From Acidimicrobiales bacterium (lineage in GTDB: Bacteria; Actinomycetota; Acidimicrobiia; Acidimicrobiales; Ilumatobacteraceae), in assembly GCA_947465505.1 (NCBI GenBank), contig CANIBN010000007.1, forward strand, positions 1 to 32,443: DNA of 32,443 bases, read 5' to 3'. Made by a program: the position numbers and the translations under genes. Of this stretch, positions 6,777-14,556 are shown piece after piece. The notes beneath the pieces were generated by a model that saw only the letters and a program-made list of their open reading frames with translations, did no database searches and was not told the DNA's origin. Numbering within the stretch: the stretch's first letter is position 1; every line of letters starts with the position of its first letter.

Positions 6777-7912
6777 CAGCGGTTGCCTCCCGGGCCGACC
6801 CCGAGCCTCGTTCCGACAAGGGCCAGTTTGTCATCTGGTTGCACCACCGCAACCCGAACGTTCTGGGCACCACCCGCTCCGTAGAAGTCACCGGGGCTCA
6901 CCAGTGCCCCGCCCTCCCGAGCCAGTCGCTCGGCAAAGGCCCAGCCATCTTGGGCATCGAACCAGAGGTAGAAGCCACCTGCCGGAAGTTCGATGTCGAT
7001 ACCCGACCACCTGCTGAGCACGGTCGCCATAGTGTCGAGGCGCCTCAGGTAGATGTCGCGCTGCACCATGACGTGGTCGTCGTCAGCAAGCGCCACGGCT
7101 GCGGCCGCCTGTGCCGGTCCGGGCACCATCATGCCAACGTGCTTTCGGACCTCTTTGAGGTACTCGACGATCTCGGCATCACCGGCGTAGAAGCCCACGC
7201 GGAGACCAGCGAGGTTTGACCGCTTCGACACCGAGTGCACCGCCACCACGCCCTCGAGACCGTGCTCGAGGATCGTGCGACCACGTCCGTTCCAGGTGAA
7301 CTCCACGTAGCACTCGTCGCTGAACACCGGCACTCCGTGCTTGCGGCCCCACGCCGCGGCAGCGCCGAGGTCGTCAAGCGCGCCGGTGGGATTGCTCGGG
7401 CTGTTCACCCACAACACCAAGGCTCGTCGTGCATCGTCATCGCTGATGGCGGAGAGGTCGAGGCCGCCCGAGGGCAGCGGCGGAATGGCGACGGCGCGGC
7501 AGCCGGCGAGGATGGCACCCATCTCATAGGTTGGATAGGCCACCGCGGGGTACAGCACCGTGTCACGAGACGGCGTGCGCAGTTTGAGCCACTGGGGCAG
7601 CGTTCCCACAAATTCCTTCGTGCCGATGCATGCAGCAATTTGGCCGAGCGGTACCTCTACGTCGAAACGCCGTCTCATCCACGAAGCAATGGAGGTCCTG
7701 AGGGCGTCGGTCCCAATCGACGGCGGATAGCCGCGCTCGGTGTTGGAGGACGCCAGTGCATCGATCACCGCACGAGGTGGTGGGTCGCACGGAGTTCCGA
7801 TCGAGAGGTCAACGAGGCCACCGTCAAAGGAGGATGCGAGCGGCTTGAACCGATCGAGTCGGTCGTAGGGGTACGGGGGCGGTACGAAGCCGCCCTCGGG
7901 GTTCGTGCTCAC
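6776..7912 (-). CDS. dapC: Succinyldiaminopimelate aminotransferase (PLP class I)
   Basis: Transfers an amino group from glutamate to N-succinyl-2-amino-6-ketopimelate, between the DapD and DapE steps. The 378-residue fold-type I aminotransferase has NSPSNPTG at 170-177, the PLP-contacting D199 in SDECYVEF, and the Schiff-base lysine K230 in SVSKRSNLAGLRVGF. The R after SKRSN and the L-A-G-L-R-V-G-F run fit actinobacterial DapC. GTG start at 7912 overlaps the hflX stop by four bases (GTGA). The stop overlaps the next ATG by one base. Substrate is inferred from the motifs plus location beside dapD, dapE and dapF. Confidence 0.92.
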   Translation of the reverse strand: MSTNPEGGFVPPPYPYDRLDRFKPLASSFDGGLVDLSIGTPCDPPPRAVIDALASSNTERGYPPSIGTDALRTSIASWMRRRFDVEVPLGQIAACIGTKEFVGTLPQWLKLRTPSRDTVLYPAVAYPTYEMGAILAGCRAVAIPPLPSGGLDLSAISDDDARRALVLWVNSPSNPTGALDDLGAAAAWGRKHGVPVFSDECYVEFTWNGRGRTILEHGLEGVVAVHSVSKRSNLAGLRVGFYAGDAEIVEYLKEVRKHVGMMVPGPAQAAAAVALADDDHVMVQRDIYLRRLDTMATVLSRWSGIDIELPAGGFYLWFDAQDGWAFAERLAREGGALVSPGDFYGAGGAQNVRVAVVQPDDKLALVGTRLGVGPGGNR

Positions 7913-9240
7913 TCGCCACGCGCCGATCCGACGCCGGGCACGGCCGGGCTCACGACGTATTCCGCCAACCGGCCTACCGAAGCATCGCTGAGCCGTGCTC
8001 GCACCCTTGTCCCCTGTTCCTCGTACGTTTCCGAGACCACTTCGCCCTCCCGTCTGATCGACGCCAAGACGTCTCCCCGGTCGTAGGGCACCATGAGTTC
8101 GGTGACCCGGGCCATCGCCCGGAGTCGATCCGACAGCGTACGCAAGAACCCATCGATGCCGGCGCCAGTGTGGGCACTCACGGCCACGGAACCCTCGTGC
8201 TGGCGCACCAGTCGGTCGGCCTCTTCGGGGGACAGATCGCTCTTGTTGAACACGATGAGTTCGGGCACACGTTCGGCGTCGATCTCCTCCAGCACGTCGT
8301 GAACCGCCTTGATCTGACCCTCAGGATCCGGGGAACTCACGTCCACGACATGAACGAGGAAGTCTGCGGTGGAAGCCACCTCGAGCGTGCTCTTGAACGA
8401 CTCGACCAGACCGTGAGGCAGTCGACGGACGAAGCCCACGGTGTCGGTAAGCAGCACCGGCTCGCCACCGGGGAGCGAGAGACGTCGGGTGGTGGGGTCG
8501 AGCGTTGCAAACAGGCGATCCTCGGCAAGCACCCCTGCATCGGTGAGCCGATTGAGCAGCGACGACTTCCCGGCATTCGTGTAGCCAACGATCGTGACGT
8601 TTGCGAGTCCGCTGCGGTCGCGACCCTTGCGTTGCAGCGAACGGGTACGACTCATCTCCGACAGCTCAGCGACGAGATGATCAATGCGGCGCTGAATTGC
8701 GCGCCGGTCCACTTCGAGCTTGGTCTCACCCTTGCCTCGAGTTCGCGTGCCGATGCCGCCGGACTGCTGCGACATGCTCGCCTCGGCACCACGACGCATA
8801 CGGGGCAGTCGGTACCGAAGGATCGCCAGTTCGACCTGCGCCCGACCCTCTTGGGTATGCGCGTTCTGGGCGAAAATGTCGAGAATCACCGCAGTGCGGT
8901 CGAGGGCGGTACGACCGAGCAGCCGTTCCAGGTTGTATTGCTGACCGGGATTGAGCTCGTTGTCGAACACCACGGTGTCGGCATCCACGGCAAGGCACAG
9001 TTCGCGCAATTCCTCGGCCTTGCCCTTGCCGATGAAGAACTTCGGGTCCGGCCGATCGCGAACCTGCACAAGCCTCGCCACCTCGTCAGCGCCCGCCGTA
9101 TCGACGAGCAGGTGGAGCTCCTCCAGCGAAGCCTCGGTGTCCTCAGCGTGGTCCGGGGGAAGCGTCACACCGACCAGCACGATGCGTTCACGAAACGACC
9201 GCTCGATGAGCGTCGTGCCGAGCGCCTCGTTGTACGGCAT
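7909..9240 (-). CDS. hflX: HflX, ribosome-associated GTPase
   Basis: GTPase that binds the 50S subunit and splits stalled or hibernating ribosomes. The 443-residue protein has the HflX N-terminal domain (IVLVGVTLPP, then DPKFFIGKGKAEEL and FDNELNPGQQYNLE), a basic coiled helical linker, and the G domain with G1 GYTNAGKSSLLN, G3 DTVGF and G4 NKSD. The open frame extends upstream to 9414 but that part overlaps dapF in another frame and is not HflX-like; ATG at 9240 begins MPYNEALGTTL and overlaps the dapF stop by one base. The hflX-miaA pairing is also known from E. coli (miaA-hfq-hflX); here dapF sits between them. Confidence 0.95.
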   Translation of the reverse strand: MPYNEALGTTLIERSFRERIVLVGVTLPPDHAEDTEASLEELHLLVDTAGADEVARLVQVRDRPDPKFFIGKGKAEELRELCLAVDADTVVFDNELNPGQQYNLERLLGRTALDRTAVILDIFAQNAHTQEGRAQVELAILRYRLPRMRRGAEASMSQQSGGIGTRTRGKGETKLEVDRRAIQRRIDHLVAELSEMSRTRSLQRKGRDRSGLANVTIVGYTNAGKSSLLNRLTDAGVLAEDRLFATLDPTTRRLSLPGGEPVLLTDTVGFVRRLPHGLVESFKSTLEVASTADFLVHVVDVSSPDPEGQIKAVHDVLEEIDAERVPELIVFNKSDLSPEEADRLVRQHEGSVAVSAHTGAGIDGFLRTLSDRLRAMARVTELMVPYDRGDVLASIRREGEVVSETYEEQGTRVRARLSDASVGRLAEYVVSPAVPGVGSARGE

Positions 9241-10040
9241 CAGAGATCGACAGAGATCGTTGCGACGTACTGCGAGGGACCGACAAGCGTCACCTGTCCG
9301 GGCGCCGGACTGTGCAGTCGAACGGTGGCGTCGCCGCCGTCCATGTGCACCACGACCTCGGACTCTGAAGGCGTCACGAGTCCCCACTGCACCGAAGCCC
9401 AAGCGCTTGCACACGCTCCGGTCCCGCAGGCCTCGGTGATTCCCGCACCGCGTTCGTGTACCCGCATAGTGATTGCGTGCGGCTCGGGGCCGGGCATCAC
9501 GATTTCCAGATTCACGTCGGGTACCTGCGAACCGATCTGTTGGAGGTTCACCACGGCAACGTCGTCCACACCGACCACGGTGTGCGGGTTCCCCATGTCC
9601 ACGTGCGCCACGGGGCGATCAGGGTGCACACCGACCTCCGCCCAGAAGGGCGATTCCTTACCCGCTGCGGGCGCACCCATGGCAACGCTTGCCTGAATCA
9701 CGGTCGGATCGTCGGTAACGGTGACCTCGACGAGACGCTCGCCCGCATCGGTAACGATCCGATAGGTGCCCGGCCGCGAGTCTCCGACCGCCTGGGCGAA
9801 GCAGCGAATGCCGTTGCCGCTCATCTCGGCACGGGAGCCATCTGCGTTGAACAGGATCATTCGCCAGGCCCCGTCCGGCCGGATATTCGCAAGAAGCAGG
9901 CCGTCAGCACCCAGTCCGCGCCGACGATCGCACCAGCGCCGCGCCAGTTCGCTACCCCGCCCCTCGGCGCCGCCGATCCACACGATGAAGTCGTTGCCGA
10001 GACCGTGATGCTTGGTCAGTCGAACTGTCGAGCCGCTCAT
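9240..10040 (-). CDS. dapF: Diaminopimelate epimerase
   Basis: Converts LL- to meso-diaminopimelate, the form used in peptidoglycan and as lysine precursor, with two catalytic cysteines. The 266-residue protein carries both: C80 in SGNGIRCFAQ and C205 in TEACGTGAC. HHGLGNDFIV at 11-20 is the typical N-terminal family signature. ATG at 10040 overlaps the miaA stop by four bases (ATGA); longer in-frame extension to 10130 is inside miaA and rejected. The stop overlaps the hflX start. Confidence 0.96.
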   Translation of the reverse strand: MSGSTVRLTKHHGLGNDFIVWIGGAEGRGSELARRWCDRRRGLGADGLLLANIRPDGAWRMILFNADGSRAEMSGNGIRCFAQAVGDSRPGTYRIVTDAGERLVEVTVTDDPTVIQASVAMGAPAAGKESPFWAEVGVHPDRPVAHVDMGNPHTVVGVDDVAVVNLQQIGSQVPDVNLEIVMPGPEPHAITMRVHERGAGITEACGTGACASAWASVQWGLVTPSESEVVVHMDGGDATVRLHSPAPGQVTLVGPSQYVATISVDL

Positions 10041-10963
10041 CGGGCTACCGCTTCTGCGAGCACGGGCAATGCCTCCAACGGATCCGACTCGATATCGATC
10101 CAGCGTACGCGGGGGTCCCTGCGGAACCAACGATCCTGCCGGGTGGCGAACTGACGCGTCCGCACGATGATGGTGTTCACCGCCTCGTCGAGCGAGCAGG
10201 TTCCCTCGAGCACATCGAGGAGTTCTTTGTAGCCGAGCGCCTGCCGAGCGGTGCGAGACAGTTCCCCTGTTGCCAGTTGTTCCACCTCTGCGAGCAGGCC
10301 CGCCTCCATCATGCGATGCACCCTGCGCTCGATGCGCAGCGCCAGTCGCTCCCGTTGCCAGCGGAGGCCGACCTGCACGATGTCCGACGGCGGGTAGGAG
10401 TCCATACCCGGACCGAAGGAACTGAAAGGCCGGCCACTGCCCTCACACACCTCCAGCGCACGAACGATCCGGCGAGCATTGGTCGGCTCGATCTTTGTCA
10501 TCGCGACTGGGTCGAGCTCGCACAACCGGTGGAACATGCCGGTGAGGTTCTCCTCTGCCTCGCTCTCCAGACGAGCGCGCACCTCGGGCCACGATCCCGG
10601 AATCTCGAGACGGTTCACGATTGCGGAGAGATACAAGCCGGTCCCCGCTACAAGCACGGCGACCCCTTGCGAATCCGCTATCGAGCCCAGCGCGCGCTCT
10701 GCAACCCGCTGAAACTCGGCGACGGCGAACGACTCCCACGGTTCCACCAGGTCGAGACCGTGGTGCGGGACATCGCTGCGATCCTGTCCCGTTGGCTTGG
10801 CCGTACCGATGTCCATGCCGCGATAGACCTGCATCGCGTCCACCGCGATGATCTCGGCACCCGGCGTGGATCGCGCCAGTGCCATCGCAACGTCACTCTT
10901 GCCAGCAGCAGTAGCGCCAACGATGGCTACTGCGAGCGGTCGCTGATCGTGATGCGGGCTCAC
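10037..10963 (-). CDS. miaA: tRNA dimethylallyltransferase
   Basis: Adds the dimethylallyl group to N6 of A37 in tRNAs reading UNN codons, the substrate for MiaB. The 308-residue protein has the P-loop GATAAGKS near residue 16, DAMQVYRGMDIGTAKP (tRNA/DMAPP site), DLVEPWESFAVAEFQ and the late ARRIVRALEV. The GTG start at 10963 overlaps the miaB stop by four bases, so the two modification steps are translationally coupled. The stop overlaps dapF. Confidence 0.96.
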   Translation of the reverse strand: MSPHHDQRPLAVAIVGATAAGKSDVAMALARSTPGAEIIAVDAMQVYRGMDIGTAKPTGQDRSDVPHHGLDLVEPWESFAVAEFQRVAERALGSIADSQGVAVLVAGTGLYLSAIVNRLEIPGSWPEVRARLESEAEENLTGMFHRLCELDPVAMTKIEPTNARRIVRALEVCEGSGRPFSSFGPGMDSYPPSDIVQVGLRWQRERLALRIERRVHRMMEAGLLAEVEQLATGELSRTARQALGYKELLDVLEGTCSLDEAVNTIIVRTRQFATRQDRWFRRDPRVRWIDIESDPLEALPVLAEAVAR

Positions 10964-12381
10964 TGCCCCGACGTGACCGGGATGCGCACCCTGTGCGCGG
11001 CTTCGTGTACCACGGAACGAAAGACGCCCATCAGGTGGTGCGGTGCGGCCTGCACAATCTCCACCTCGGCGTACGAGCCGGGTCGGAGCGCTCTCGGTGG
11101 AACAAAGTGCACCAACTTGTTCTGGCGAGTGCGGCCGCTCGTCACCAACGGATCTTTCTTCGAGGGCCCTTCGACGAGCACCTCCTCGACACGGCCGACG
11201 CGGGCTTGGTGTTTGGCAAGAGCCGACCGCTCGATCACGATTCGCAGACGGGCAAATCGTTCAGAAGCCACGGCAGGATCGACAAAGTCGGCTTCCATCT
11301 CGGCGGCCTCCGTACCGGGCCGTGGCGAGAAAATGAAGGTGTAGGCGTAGTCGTACTCTGCGGCAGCGGCAACCTCGAGGGTACGGACGAAGTCGTCCTC
11401 GGTCTCACCGGGAAAGCCCACGATGATGTCCGTCGACACGGCGAGATCCGCCATGGCCGCACGGGCCTGGGAAAGACGCTCGAGGTAACGCTCAGCCGTA
11501 TAGCCACGGTGCATCGCTGCGAGCACTCGATCGCTCCCGCTCTGGAGCGGATAGTGGAGGTGCTCGCACACCGTGCCTGTTCCCGCCATCGCAGCAAAGG
11601 TCTCCGGGCGCATGTCCTTGGGGTGCGGGCTCGTAAAGCGCACCCGGCGAATCCCCTCGACGTTGCCAACGGCTGTCAGTAGTTCGGCAAACAGTGGCCG
11701 CAGACGAGCGTCGCTGTCTCCGCCCTGACGCGCAGCAAGTTGCAGATCGCGTCCGTAGGAGTTGACGTTCTGACCGAGCAGCGTCACCTCGGTAACGCCC
11801 TCCGCGGCGAGCGCCCGCACCTCGGCGACGACCTCGTCGAACGGGCGGCTGATCTCGACACCGCGCACGGCCGGCACGATGCAGAATGCGCAACTGTTGT
11901 CGCAGCCGATCTGGATGGTGACCCACGCGTTGTACGACGTCTCACGCTGAGCAGGCAGCGCTGACGGGAACAAGGCATGGTCGTCGATCACCGCCTGGTC
12001 GAAGATCTCGGTTACCGGGCCTCGCTTGCGCGCCTCGTCTACGAGGATCGCTGCGCGGTGCACATTGTGAGTCCCAAGCACCACATCGACGTAGGGAGCA
12101 CGGTCGCGCACCATGTCTTTGTCCTTCTGCGCCAAGCACCCTGACACCACGATCTGGCGTCCGTCCTGCTCCGCTTTCCAGGTCTTCAGGTGACCGAGGG
12201 TTCCGTACAGCTTGTTGTCAGCGTTCTCGCGGATACAGCACGTGTTGAGCACCACCACATCGGCGTCGGCCTCGGAGTCGGCTGCCACCATGCCGTCGGC
12301 CTCCAGCAATCCAGCGATGCGCTCGGAGTCGTGCTCGTTCATCTGGCACCCGAAGGTTCGAACGACGTACCGCTTGGCCAT
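10960..12381 (-). CDS. miaB: tRNA-2-methylthio-N6-dimethylallyladenosine synthase (radical SAM)
   Basis: Adds the methylthio group to i6A37 of tRNA. The 473-residue protein has the N-terminal MTTase domain with cluster cysteines (C12 in TFGCQMNEHDSE, one in LNTCCIRENADNK, one in VVSGCLAQKDKD), the radical SAM motif CxxxCxxC in GCDNSCAFCIVPAVRG, and a C-terminal TRAM domain (about 385-455). Order and length match MiaB, not RimO or MtaB. The ATG at 12381 lies only 10 bases after the hairpin at 12392-12442 and has no Shine-Dalgarno; TAGGCT nine bases upstream suggests a leaderless promoter. It leads the dap/mia cluster. Confidence 0.96.
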   Translation of the reverse strand: MAKRYVVRTFGCQMNEHDSERIAGLLEADGMVAADSEADADVVVLNTCCIRENADNKLYGTLGHLKTWKAEQDGRQIVVSGCLAQKDKDMVRDRAPYVDVVLGTHNVHRAAILVDEARKRGPVTEIFDQAVIDDHALFPSALPAQRETSYNAWVTIQIGCDNSCAFCIVPAVRGVEISRPFDEVVAEVRALAAEGVTEVTLLGQNVNSYGRDLQLAARQGGDSDARLRPLFAELLTAVGNVEGIRRVRFTSPHPKDMRPETFAAMAGTGTVCEHLHYPLQSGSDRVLAAMHRGYTAERYLERLSQARAAMADLAVSTDIIVGFPGETEDDFVRTLEVAAAAEYDYAYTFIFSPRPGTEAAEMEADFVDPAVASERFARLRIVIERSALAKHQARVGRVEEVLVEGPSKKDPLVTSGRTRQNKLVHFVPPRALRPGSYAEVEIVQAAPHHLMGVFRSVVHEAAHRVRIPVTSGQ

Positions 12382-12390
12382 AGACGCAAA

Positions 12391-12396
12391 AGCCTA
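12391..12396 (-). promoter_or_regulatory. Possible miaB -10 element
   Basis: TAGGCT on the minus strand, nine bases before the miaB ATG, overlapping the edge of the recA terminator stem. No -35 was identified. Confidence 0.35.
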
Positions 12397-12442
12397 GGGC
12401 CTGAGCGAGCGCACCGAGGTGCGATCGGCCCAGGCCCTAGGC
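12392..12442 (-). terminator. Strong hairpin after recA and before miaB
   Basis: GCCTAGGGCCTG (12392-12403) and CAGGCCCTAGGC (12431-12442) form a perfect 12-bp stem with an inner smaller stem (CGCACC/GGTGCG) in the loop. In recA orientation it is followed by TTTTGCG, fitting a Rho-independent terminator with a short U-tract. Its promoter-distal arm contains TAGGCT, the possible miaB -10 element. Confidence 0.75.
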
Positions 12443-12463
12443 GGAACCCTGCGGCAGAGACCG

Positions 12464-13504
12464 TCAGTCGAGCTCGATGGGCTCTTCGTCCTCGGCGACG
12501 TACTCCTCGACGTTGTCGCCAAGGCCGGCGGCAATCTTCACCTTCTCGGAGACCTCCACCATGATCTCGGGATTGTCGTGCAGGAAGTTCTTCGCGTTCT
12601 CCCTGCCCTGACCGAGCTGCTCTCCCTCGTAGGTGAACCAGGCACCGGACTTCTTGATGATGGCAAGCTCGACACCGAGGTCGAGGACCGAGCCTTCGCG
12701 GCTGATGCCCTTTCCGTACATGATGTCGAACTCGGCCTGCTTGAACGGCGGAGCCACCTTGTTCTTGACGACCTTCACCCGGGTGCGGGAGCCCACGACT
12801 TCGGCGCCGTCCTTGATGGACTCGATACGGCGGATGTCGAGGCGAACCGACGAGTAGAACTTCAGTGCACGGCCACCCGGGGTGGTCTCGGGCGAGCCGA
12901 ACATGACGCCGATCTTCTCGCGCAACTGGTTGATGAAGACGGCGATGGTCTTGGTCTTGTTGAGGTTTGCCGTGAGCTTGCGCAGCGCCTGCGACATGAG
13001 GCGGGCCTGCAGGCCGACGTGACTGTCACCCATCTCGCCCTCGATCTCGGCCTTGGGGGTGAGTGCGGCCACCGAGTCGATGACGATGACGTCGAGCGCA
13101 CCCGAGCGGACGAGCATGTCGGCGATCTCGAGGGCCTGCTCGCCGGTGTCGGGCTGGGAGATGAGGAGCTGGTCGATGTCGACGCCGATCGCCTGGGCGT
13201 AGATCGGGTCCATGGCGTGCTCGGCGTCGATGTAGGCGCAGATGCCGCCATTGCGCTGGGCCTCGGCCACGAGGTGCATGGCGAGCGTGGACTTACCGGA
13301 AGACTCTGGCCCGAAGATCTCGACGATTCGGCCACGCGGGATGCCACCAATGCCGAGCGCAATATCCAGCGCCAGTGCTCCGGTGGGCACGGCCTCGATG
13401 GCCATGGTCTTCTTCTCGCCCATCCGCATGATGGAGCCCTTGCCGTACTGCTTGTCGATCTGGGCGAGCGCCATGTCCAGCGCCTTCTCACGATCAGTGC
13501 TCAT
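12464..13504 (-). CDS. recA: RecA recombinase
   Basis: ATP-dependent strand-exchange protein and co-protease for LexA. The 346-residue protein has Walker [10 protein letters not shown] (65-73), the Walker B-type stretch [11 protein letters not shown], loop elements such as MSQALRKLT, and an acidic tail ending EDEEPIELD. No intein is present. ATG at 13504 has AAAGGA upstream in the same context as nrdJ. The promoter at 13636-13664 holds a perfect LexA box. It is followed by a strong hairpin, so transcription of the dap/mia genes from recA is probably limited. No recX gene lies directly downstream, unlike many actinobacteria. Confidence 0.99.
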   Translation of the reverse strand: MSTDREKALDMALAQIDKQYGKGSIMRMGEKKTMAIEAVPTGALALDIALGIGGIPRGRIVEIFGPESSGKSTLAMHLVAEAQRNGGICAYIDAEHAMDPIYAQAIGVDIDQLLISQPDTGEQALEIADMLVRSGALDVIVIDSVAALTPKAEIEGEMGDSHVGLQARLMSQALRKLTANLNKTKTIAVFINQLREKIGVMFGSPETTPGGRALKFYSSVRLDIRRIESIKDGAEVVGSRTRVKVVKNKVAPPFKQAEFDIMYGKGISREGSVLDLGVELAIIKKSGAWFTYEGEQLGQGRENAKNFLHDNPEIMVEVSEKVKIAAGLGDNVEEYVAEDEEPIELD

Positions 13505-13635
13505 TGCCGTTCCTTTCGTTCCCGGGGGGATTCCGGGGTTTCGCCGCTTGTCGGGAGGCCGGATCCGCCGGACTCAATTCGGTGAGCAGGACCCTACGGA
13601 AGGGGTGTTACAGGGTTCCGCTAACGAACGACAGC

Positions 13636-13664
13636 AGTGTAACTGCGAACGATTGTTCGTGCAA
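13636..13664 (-). promoter_or_regulatory. LexA-controlled recA promoter
   Basis: On the minus strand TTGCAC (13659-13664) and TACACT (13636-13641) are spaced by 17 bases. The LexA box GAAC-AATC-GTTC (13647-13658, read as GAAC-GATT-GTTC on plus) fills the spacer. The leader to the recA ATG is about 125 bases, close in length to that of nrdJ. Confidence 0.75.
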
Positions 13665-13676
13665 GCATATGTTCGA

Positions 13677-14183
13677 TCAGGGGCGCGATTCGCCTTTCCC
13701 AGACGGGCTTGCCCACATGTCCGTCGACTTGATTGCCTTGGCTTCCTGCTCCACGGTGAGTGCTGCCGGGAGGAGGTCCTCGGGAGTGTCGGGGAGGAAT
13801 TCGTTGCGGGTCGGCGGGTGTACACGAATGTCGAATGCCGACCAAACGGTCTGGGTGAACGGGTAGGTGATCACCGGCATCACGAGCGCGATAACTGCCC
13901 CAATGATCGCCATGGGGACCACCTGAAAGTCGGGATAGGTGGACGCGATGAACGCAGTCAGGAAAATCATCACGCTTCCGCCAGTGATGAACACGCCAAC
14001 GGTCATGGCCCCGAGTTCGAAGCCGTCCTGACCGCGGTTCCAACGCAGGCCGCACGTCTGGCAACGATCATGACGGCGGAACCAGGTGCGGAACCACGCC
14101 TTCTTGCCACCACACCACGGGCAACGCCGGAGCAGTGCGCGACCGACGAGCCTCGGGAAGGTGAAGTGGGTCGGGCGGCTCAT
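13677..14183 (-). CDS. DUF983 family membrane protein
   Basis: A 168-residue protein of unknown function. Near the N-terminus it has a zinc-ribbon-like pair of motifs, CPWCGG and CQTCGLRW (about residues 21-48), then two membrane helices at roughly 58-80 and 88-110, and a polar C-terminal tail. This is the DUF983 pattern. Its stop codon lies just upstream of the recA promoter, and a second, poor LexA-like half site (13663-13674) abuts it. Whether any recA expression reads through from this gene is unknown. The start ATG has GGACTCCCT-complement context with a GGA element upstream. Confidence 0.8.
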   Translation of the reverse strand: MSRPTHFTFPRLVGRALLRRCPWCGGKKAWFRTWFRRHDRCQTCGLRWNRGQDGFELGAMTVGVFITGGSVMIFLTAFIASTYPDFQVVPMAIIGAVIALVMPVITYPFTQTVWSAFDIRVHPPTRNEFLPDTPEDLLPAALTVEQEAKAIKSTDMWASPSGKGESRP

Positions 14184-14312
14184 AGGGAGTCCTGTCTACC
14201 CGAATCGCCGGCGGTTCTGGGGTCCGCAGAGTCCGCCGAGCGGATGTCGGCCCAACAAGCGACGACGGGTGGTGGAGTTGGCGATCGCAGATGCCAGAAT
14301 GGGACCTCCTTG

Positions 14313-14388
14313 GTGGCCGTAGCTCAATTGGTAGAGCGACAGGTTGTGGTCCTGTAGGTCGCGGGTTCGATTCCCGTCGGTCACCCCA
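14313..14388 (+). tRNA. tRNA-His (GTG)
   Basis: Full cloverleaf: acceptor GTGGCCG/CGGTCAC (one G-U), D stem GCTC/GAGC, anticodon stem ACAGG/CCTGT with loop TTGTGGT (anticodon GTG), T arm GCGGG-TTCGATT-CCCGT. The discriminator is C73 and the base before position 1 is G, giving the G-1:C73 pair that marks tRNA-His. CCA is encoded. Confidence 0.97.
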
Positions 14389-14394
14389 AAGGCA

Positions 14395-14418
14395 GCAGGG
14401 AGTCGTTAGACTTCCTGC
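14395..14418 (+). other. Hairpin between the two tRNAs
   Basis: GCAGGGAGTC-GTTA-GACTTCCTGC forms a 10-bp stem with one G-U pair and a tetraloop, between tRNA-His and tRNA-Lys. It is probably a processing spacer in a joint precursor; it lacks a U-tract. Confidence 0.5.
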
Positions 14419-14422
14419 TCCT

Positions 14423-14497
14423 GCCTCTCTAGCTCAACGGCAGAGCAACGGACTCTTAATCCGCAGGTTCTGGGTTCGAGACCCAGGGGAGGCACCA
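14423..14497 (+). tRNA. tRNA-Lys (CTT)
   Basis: Cloverleaf with acceptor GCCTCTC/GGGAGGC (one U-G), D stem GCTC/GAGC, anticodon loop CTCTTAA (anticodon CTT), T arm CTGGG-TTCGAGA-CCCAG, discriminator A and encoded CCA. The outermost pair of the anticodon stem is an A-C mismatch (27-43). It is 34 bases after tRNA-His and probably cotranscribed. Confidence 0.96.
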
Positions 14498-14499
14498 CA

Positions 14500-14525
14500 C
14501 TGACCAGCGCTTTTGCGCTGGTCAG
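14500..14525 (+). terminator. Terminator after the tRNA pair
   Basis: CTGACCAGCGC-TTTT-GCGCTGGTCAG, an 11-bp perfect stem with tetraloop, three bases after the tRNA-Lys CCA and followed by TCCCGTTTTGCG. It lies between convergent units and may also stop transcription of the crotonase gene from the right. Confidence 0.8.
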
Positions 14526-14556
14526 TCCCGTTTTGCGAAACAATTCTCGGCGCCAT

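Noticed and set aside
8170-9696. Plus-strand open frame of 508 codons over hflX/dapF
   Set aside because: Antisense shadow spanning two real, overlapping genes; no domain.
12419-13585. Long plus-strand open frame of 388 codons over recA
   Set aside because: It is antisense to recA in the phase that mirrors third-position G/C bias; the translation is a low-complexity Asp/Leu/Val run with no domain.
13663-13674. Second LexA box at recA (AAGC-ATAT-GTTC)
   Set aside because: Two mismatches in the left half; only the right half site is good.
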